The position numbers and the translations under genes are program-made. From assembly GCA_910589665.1 (NCBI GenBank), contig CAJUTR010000001.1, positions 138,629 through 202,628 of the forward strand: a stretch of 64,000 bases of DNA, in the 5' to 3' direction. Below the pieces are notes generated by a model. That model had not been told where the DNA came from, made no database searches, and saw only the letters and a list, made by a program, of their open reading frames with translations. Positions 60,258 to 64,000 of this stretch are shown here, in pieces. How positions within the stretch are numbered: the first letter of the stretch is position 1; the number at the start of each line of letters is the position of its first letter. The DNA is from an uncultured Eubacterium sp. Its GTDB lineage: Bacteria; Bacillota; Clostridia; Lachnospirales; Lachnospiraceae.

Positions 60258-60758
60258 ATGTACGATAGGTTGACGAGACGGGATGTGGAGAAGATGGAAC
60301 AGGAGATGGAGCACCGCAAACTCGTTGTGCGCAAACAGGCGCTGGAGGATGTGAAAGAGGCGAGGGCGCACGGGGATCTGAGTGAGAATTTTGAATACAA
60401 GGCGGCGAAGAAATTTAAGAATGAAAATGAAAGTCGGATCCGATATCTTGAGCGGATGGTAAAGACCGCGCGTATTGTGGAGGATGATTCCAGCGAGCAG
60501 GAAGCTGGTCTGAACGATACGGTGCGTGTGTTTTTTGAGGATGAGGAGTGCGAGGAGGCGTATAAGATCGTCACGACGGTGCGGAGTAATGCCGCCAATC
60601 ATATGATCAGCATCGAATCGCCGCTCGGCAAGGCAATATGGAAACACCGGGAGGGGGACAGGGTGTATGTGTCCGTCAATGAGAAAGCCGGATATTACGT
60701 GCAGATCCGGGGCGTAGAAAAAAGCGACGACGAGTCGGAGCAGATCCGGGCGTATTAG
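60258..60758 (+). CDS. greA: Transcription elongation factor, GreA family
   Basis: A 166-residue protein with an N-terminal coiled coil (about 1-75) and a C-terminal FKBP-like domain. The tip motif GDLSENFEYKAAK carries the acidic residues that GreA puts into the RNA polymerase channel to rescue backtracked complexes. The coiled-coil half is more typical than the C-terminal half. A GGAGGG site precedes the ATG. The 214 bases before it (60044-60257) hold the glyA terminator and nothing else I can support. Confidence 0.87.
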   Translation: MYDRLTRRDVEKMEQEMEHRKLVVRKQALEDVKEARAHGDLSENFEYKAAKKFKNENESRIRYLERMVKTARIVEDDSSEQEAGLNDTVRVFFEDEECEEAYKIVTTVRSNAANHMISIESPLGKAIWKHREGDRVYVSVNEKAGYYVQIRGVEKSDDESEQIRAY

Positions 60759-60821
60759 CCTTTCAGGATGGCTGTGTGGACGCGTTTCTCCGCCGCATCT
60801 TTTTTATTTTGTTGAAATGAT

Positions 60822-60850
60822 TTGACAATTCCAAATGAGAATGTTATGAT
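60822..60850 (+). promoter_or_regulatory. Promoter of coaD (and possibly thl-crt-hbd)
   Basis: TTGACA at 60822-60827, 17 bases, TATGAT at 60845-60850 with TGT before it (extended -10). This is one of the strongest-looking promoters in the window. No terminator was found between coaD and thl. Confidence 0.82.
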
Positions 60851-60936
60851 ATAACTAGTTTTGAGGACAGGCAATTGTGAAAAAATTAACAATCTTTTAA
60901 AGAGAAAAAGAATAAGCAGAAGAATGGGGATTCTTT

Positions 60937-61425
60937 ATGAGAAAGGCGGTTTATCCGGGCAGTTTTGACCCGGTTACATTTGGGCATCTTGATATTATCG
61001 AGAGAGCGTCCCGGGTGGTGGATGAGGTTATAGTGGCGGTACTTGTAAACAGCAGTAAAAACCCGCTTTTTACGATTGAAGAAAGGGTCAGTATGCTTCA
61101 GCAGGTGACGAAACAGTTTTCTAATGTAAGAATCGAAACATTTCAGGGCCTTACCGTGGATTTTGCCAGGAAGGTCGGGGCAAATATTATGGTCCGGGGA
61201 CTGCGTGCCGTGTCAGATTTTGAATCAGAGATGCAGATCGCCCAGACAAATCACAGCCTGGATCCCGAAATTGACACCGTGTTTTTTACGACTAGTTTGG
61301 AGTATGCTTTTTTAAGTTCGACCATTGTGCGGGAAGTCGCGTCTTACGGTTCGGATGTATCAAACATGGTGCCGGATGCAGTGGCGGAGAAGCTGCGGGA
61401 ACGTTTCAGGACGGAAGTACGATAA
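60937..61425 (+). CDS. coaD: Phosphopantetheine adenylyltransferase
   Basis: A 162-residue nucleotidyltransferase of coenzyme A synthesis. The (T/H)xGH motif is in YPGSFDPVTFGHLDII; NIMVRGLRAVSDFE and SSTIVREVASYG complete the site. CoA supply fits its place before the acyl-CoA genes thl-crt-hbd. Confidence 0.97.
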   Translation: MRKAVYPGSFDPVTFGHLDIIERASRVVDEVIVAVLVNSSKNPLFTIEERVSMLQQVTKQFSNVRIETFQGLTVDFARKVGANIMVRGLRAVSDFESEMQIAQTNHSLDPEIDTVFFTTSLEYAFLSSTIVREVASYGSDVSNMVPDAVAEKLRERFRTEVR

Positions 61426-61488
61426 AAATGGTAGATACCGGATTTTCCGGCATAATATAAAACTATATATAAGGAGGATATATTAATT

Positions 61489-62673
61489 ATGTCTAAGAAA
61501 GTGGTTTTAGCAGGTGCATGCCGTACGGCGATTGGAACAATGGGTGGTACACTCAGCACGACTCCGGCTCAGCAGCTTGGATCCATCGTGATCGAGGAAG
61601 CTTTGAAACGGGCTGGTGTTCCAAAAGACAAAGTGGATCACGTATATATGGGATGTGTTATCCAGGCAGGACTTGGCCAGAATGTGGCACGTCAGGCTTC
61701 GATCAATGCAGGACTTCCGATCGAGACACCAGCTGTTACGGTAAACGTTGTTTGTGGTTCTGGTCTGAACTGTGTGAACATGGCGGCACAGATGATCCAG
61801 ACAGGAGATGCTGATATCGTCGTAGCTGGAGGTATGGAAAACATGTCGATGGCTCCGTACGCACTGAAGCAGGCTCGTTTTGGTTACCGTATGAACGACA
61901 ATAAGATCGTGGATACGATGGTAAACGATGCTCTTTGGGATGCGTTCAATAACTACCATATGATCCAGACCGCAGATAATATCTGTGCCGATGATAGATG
62001 GAAACTGACGCGTGAAGAGCTGGATGAGTTTGCAGTAGCGAGCCAGACAAAGGCAGTAGCAGCTCAGGAAGCAGGCAAGTTTGACGATGAGATCGTACCG
62101 GTAGAAGTAAAACAGAAAAAGCAGACCGTTGTATTTAATAAAGATGAGGGACCACGTCCGGGCACATCGATGGAAGGTCTGGCAAAACTCCGCCCGATCA
62201 ACAAAGACGGCTTTGTTACGGCTGGTAACGCTTCTGGTATCAATGACGGTGCGGCTGCGGTTGTCGTAATGAGCGAGGAGAAGGCAAAAGAACTCGGCGT
62301 AAAACCGATGGCTACGTTTGTAGCTGGTGCGCTCGCTGGCGTGGATCCGAGCATTATGGGAATCGGACCGGTTGCGGCAACACAGAAGGTAATGAAAAAA
62401 GCTGGTCTCAGTGTGGATGATATGGATCTGATCGAGGCAAATGAGGCATTTGCTGCACAGTCGATCGCAGTTGGAAAGGATCTTGGATTTGACCTTGAGA
62501 AATTGAACGTAAACGGCGGCGCAATTGCCCTCGGACACCCGGTAGGTGCTTCGGGATGCCGTATTTTAGTAACGCTTCTTCATGAGATGCAGAAACGCGA
62601 CGCGAAGAAAGGCCTTGCGACACTTTGCATCGGCGGCGGTATGGGCTGCGCAACGATCGTGGAACGCGACTAA
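61489..62673 (+). CDS. thl: Acetyl-CoA acetyltransferase (thiolase)
   Basis: A 394-residue thiolase condensing two acetyl-CoA to acetoacetyl-CoA, the first step to butyrate. Nucleophile C89 in VNVVCGSGLNCV, His in GHPVGASGCR, and the second Cys in CIGGGMGCA are present. AAGGAGG precedes the ATG. A small CCGGA/TCCGG hairpin lies in its leader (61438-61450). Confidence 0.97.
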   Translation: MSKKVVLAGACRTAIGTMGGTLSTTPAQQLGSIVIEEALKRAGVPKDKVDHVYMGCVIQAGLGQNVARQASINAGLPIETPAVTVNVVCGSGLNCVNMAAQMIQTGDADIVVAGGMENMSMAPYALKQARFGYRMNDNKIVDTMVNDALWDAFNNYHMIQTADNICADDRWKLTREELDEFAVASQTKAVAAQEAGKFDDEIVPVEVKQKKQTVVFNKDEGPRPGTSMEGLAKLRPINKDGFVTAGNASGINDGAAAVVVMSEEKAKELGVKPMATFVAGALAGVDPSIMGIGPVAATQKVMKKAGLSVDDMDLIEANEAFAAQSIAVGKDLGFDLEKLNVNGGAIALGHPVGASGCRILVTLLHEMQKRDAKKGLATLCIGGGMGCATIVERD

Positions 62674-62768
62674 GGTGAAAAGTACTACGGTTTCGCCTTG
62701 AAACGATCCGCGGAGAGAATTTTTTAGCTATCGTTATTTGGAAGTGCGAGGAAAAAAGCGACTATGGT

Positions 62769-62791
62769 TCGGCGGCATATTCTGCCGCTGG
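62769..62791 (+). other. Intercistronic hairpin between thl and crt
   Basis: TCGGCGGCA (62769-62777) pairs with TGCCGCTGG (62783-62791) across a 5-base loop, using two G-U pairs. There is no T-run, so it is more likely an mRNA processing or stability element than a terminator. A second weaker hairpin (GGTGAAA/TTTCGCC) begins at about 62674. Confidence 0.5.
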
Positions 62792-62835
62792 ATCATGTTG
62801 CGATACATATTTGGAATGGAAAGGAGAGTTCCCCA

Positions 62836-63627
62836 ATGGAATTCATTAATTATGAGGTTGAGGACAAAGTTGGCGTTATTACGATCAACCGACCGAAGGC
62901 GTTAAATGCGCTGAACAGTGCCGTTTTGGATGAACTGAGCCAGACACTCGACGGCGTGGATCTGGATGTGGTGAGATGCCTGATCCTGACAGGAGCTGGA
63001 GAGAAATCGTTTGTTGCCGGTGCGGACATCGGTGAGATGAGCACCTTGACAAAAGCAGAGGGAGAGGCATTTGGCAAAAAGGGAAATGATGTGTTCCGCA
63101 AGCTGGAGACATTCCCGATCCCAGTCATTGCTGCCGTAAACGGATTTGCCCTCGGCGGCGGCTGTGAGATTTCGATGAGCTGTGATATCCGGATCTGCTC
63201 GGAGAATGCGGTATTTGGCCAGCCAGAAGTTGGTCTTGGCATCACGCCGGGATTCGGAGGCACACAGAGACTCGCGCGCGTGATCCCAGTCGGAATGGCA
63301 AAACAGATGATCTATACGGCAAGGAACATCAAAGCAGAAGAAGCACTCCGTGTCGGACTCGTCAATGCGGTATATCCGCTCGAAGAGCTTATGCCGGCGG
63401 CTAAGAAGATGGCAGCTGGTATCGCGATGCAGGCGCCGATCGCTGTGCGCAACTGTAAAAAGGCGATCAACGACGGTCTGCAGGTAGATATGGATGAGGC
63501 CATTGTTATCGAAGAAAAACTGTTTGGCGACTGTTTTGAGACAGAAGACCAGAAGGCGGGTATGGGCAACTTCCTCGAAAAGGACAAAGAAAAGAAACTG
63601 AAAGTCGTTCCGTTTAAAAACTGCTAA
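62836..63627 (+). CDS. crt: Crotonase / 3-hydroxybutyryl-CoA dehydratase
   Basis: About 263 residues of the enoyl-CoA hydratase family. Motifs: NRPKALNALNSAVLDEL, the oxyanion-hole AGADIGEM and ALGGGCEISMSCDIRI, and the catalytic Glu region FGQPEVGLGITPGFGGTQR. It dehydrates 3-hydroxybutyryl-CoA to crotonyl-CoA. ATG 62836 follows AAGGAG; the open frame to 62764 is not family-like. Confidence 0.96.
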   Translation: MEFINYEVEDKVGVITINRPKALNALNSAVLDELSQTLDGVDLDVVRCLILTGAGEKSFVAGADIGEMSTLTKAEGEAFGKKGNDVFRKLETFPIPVIAAVNGFALGGGCEISMSCDIRICSENAVFGQPEVGLGITPGFGGTQRLARVIPVGMAKQMIYTARNIKAEEALRVGLVNAVYPLEELMPAAKKMAAGIAMQAPIAVRNCKKAINDGLQVDMDEAIVIEEKLFGDCFETEDQKAGMGNFLEKDKEKKLKVVPFKNC

Positions 63628-63629
63628 AA

Positions 63630-63668
63630 AAGTTTCAAAACTGAAACTTATAAAAGAAATATTTTATA
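63630..63668 (+). other. Two adjacent hairpins between crt and hbd
   Basis: AAGTTTC (63630-63636) pairs with GAAACTT (63643-63649); TATAAAA (63649-63655) pairs with TTTTATA (63662-63668). Neither has a proper T-run, and hbd begins 24 bases on, so read-through is expected. Confidence 0.5.
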
Positions 63669-63692
63669 AATAATATATGGAGGTATGTAGGA

Positions 63693-64000
63693 ATGAAAGT
63701 TGGTGTTATCGGTGCAGGAACGATGGGTTCCGGAATTGCACAGGCATTTGCGCAGACAGAAGGGTATGAGGTTTGTTTGTGCGACATTAATGAAGAGTTT
63801 GCAGCAAATGGGAAAAGCAAGATTGCAAAAGGATTTGAAAAACGCGTGGCAAAAGGGAAAATGGATCAGGCTGCCGCTGATTCGATCCTCGCGAAGATCA
63901 CGACAGGTACGAAAGAGATCTGTACGGATTGCGATCTGATCGTAGAGGCAGCGCTCGAAGTGATGGACGTGAAAAAGCAGACATTCAAAGAACTGCAGGA
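63693..64000 (+). CDS. hbd: 3-hydroxybutyryl-CoA dehydrogenase (5' part)
   Basis: The first 102 residues are visible; the gene runs off the window. The NAD-binding GVIGAGTMGSGIAQAFAQ is at the N terminus and CDLIVEAALEVMDVKKQTF matches the family. It reduces acetoacetyl-CoA to 3-hydroxybutyryl-CoA. ATG 63693 has GGAGG 9 bases upstream. With thl and crt it forms the butyryl-CoA pathway; bcd and etf genes are expected downstream. Confidence 0.96.
   Translation, partial: MKVGVIGAGTMGSGIAQAFAQTEGYEVCLCDINEEFAANGKSKIAKGFEKRVAKGKMDQAAADSILAKITTGTKEICTDCDLIVEAALEVMDVKKQTFKELQ

Noticed and set aside
60178..60267. 29-codon ORF from GTG that runs over the greA start
   Set aside because: Weak start context and no sign of function; probably chance.

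Overview
The window is about 64 kb of a motile, anaerobic, butyrate-forming Firmicute, most likely a member of the Lachnospiraceae (Clostridia). The basis for this is: a flagellar type III export and chemotaxis cluster; a gram-positive PolC replicase; the rpsB-tsf-pyrH-frr-uppS-cdsA-dxr-rseP and rimP-nusA-ylxR-ylxQ-infB-rbfA-truB-ribF gene orders typical of Firmicutes; a [FeFe]-hydrogenase maturase (hydE); and thl-crt-hbd of the butyryl-CoA pathway. Genus cannot be set from the sequence alone. Almost everything is on the + strand in tightly packed operons; only one gene is on the - strand.

Layout. (1) 1-16390: flagellar export apparatus (fliP, fliQ, fliR, flhB, flhA), flagellar placement (flhF, flhG), a PilZ c-di-GMP brake (ycgR), chemotaxis (cheB, cheA, cheW, cheD), sigma-28 (fliA), a DUF342/FapA protein and four small uncharacterised proteins. 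One of these sits where Bacillus subtilis has swrB and has a similar build. (2) 16447-18317: rpsB and tsf behind a strong promoter, closed by a terminator. (3) 18429-28634: a new promoter starts a run that opens with an unusual trio (sugar-binding-type diguanylate cyclase, NodB-like deacetylase with an altered catalytic motif, bactofilin) and goes on into pyrH, frr, uppS, cdsA, dxr, rseP and ispG, which covers RNA/translation housekeeping, the undecaprenyl carrier, phospholipid and isoprenoid synthesis. (4) 28641-37493: polC with a collagen-like Gly-X-Y insert, hydE, a DHH phosphoesterase, a tiny 21-codon ORF, a stand-alone tRNA-Glu(CUC) with its own promoter and terminator, and an ABC exporter. 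(5) 37548-48736: the rimP-nusA-infB-rbfA-nrnA-truB-ribF translation/ribosome-maturation operon behind a promoter and an attenuator-like hairpin, then a Na/phosphate symporter and a phosphoesterase. (6) 48762-53101: two paralogous chemoreceptors, each with its own sigma-A-type promoter, ended by a terminator. (7) 53223-54559: scpA-scpB (chromosome condensation), convergent with an HMGL-type aldolase. (8) 55667-60043: purM-purN-purD and glyA (purine and one-carbon metabolism). (9) 60258-64000: a GreA-family factor, coaD, then thl-crt-hbd; the window ends inside hbd.

Set against Bacillus subtilis as I remember it, the order fliP...fliA-(swrB position)-rpsB-tsf-pyrH-frr-uppS-cdsA-dxr-rseP...polC-rimP-nusA-ylxR-ylxQ-infB-rbfA-truB-ribF is kept. 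The departures therefore stand out: no cheC beside cheD, the cyclase/NodB/bactofilin trio between tsf and pyrH, ispG in place of proS, and the hydE/DHH/tRNA/ABC block between polC and rimP. No insertion sequence, prophage, CRISPR array or rRNA was seen. Nothing here is obviously a defence or mobile system. The best candidates for undescribed biology are the cyclase-NodB-bactofilin trio, the collagen-like insert in PolC, and the small proteins inside the flagellar cluster.
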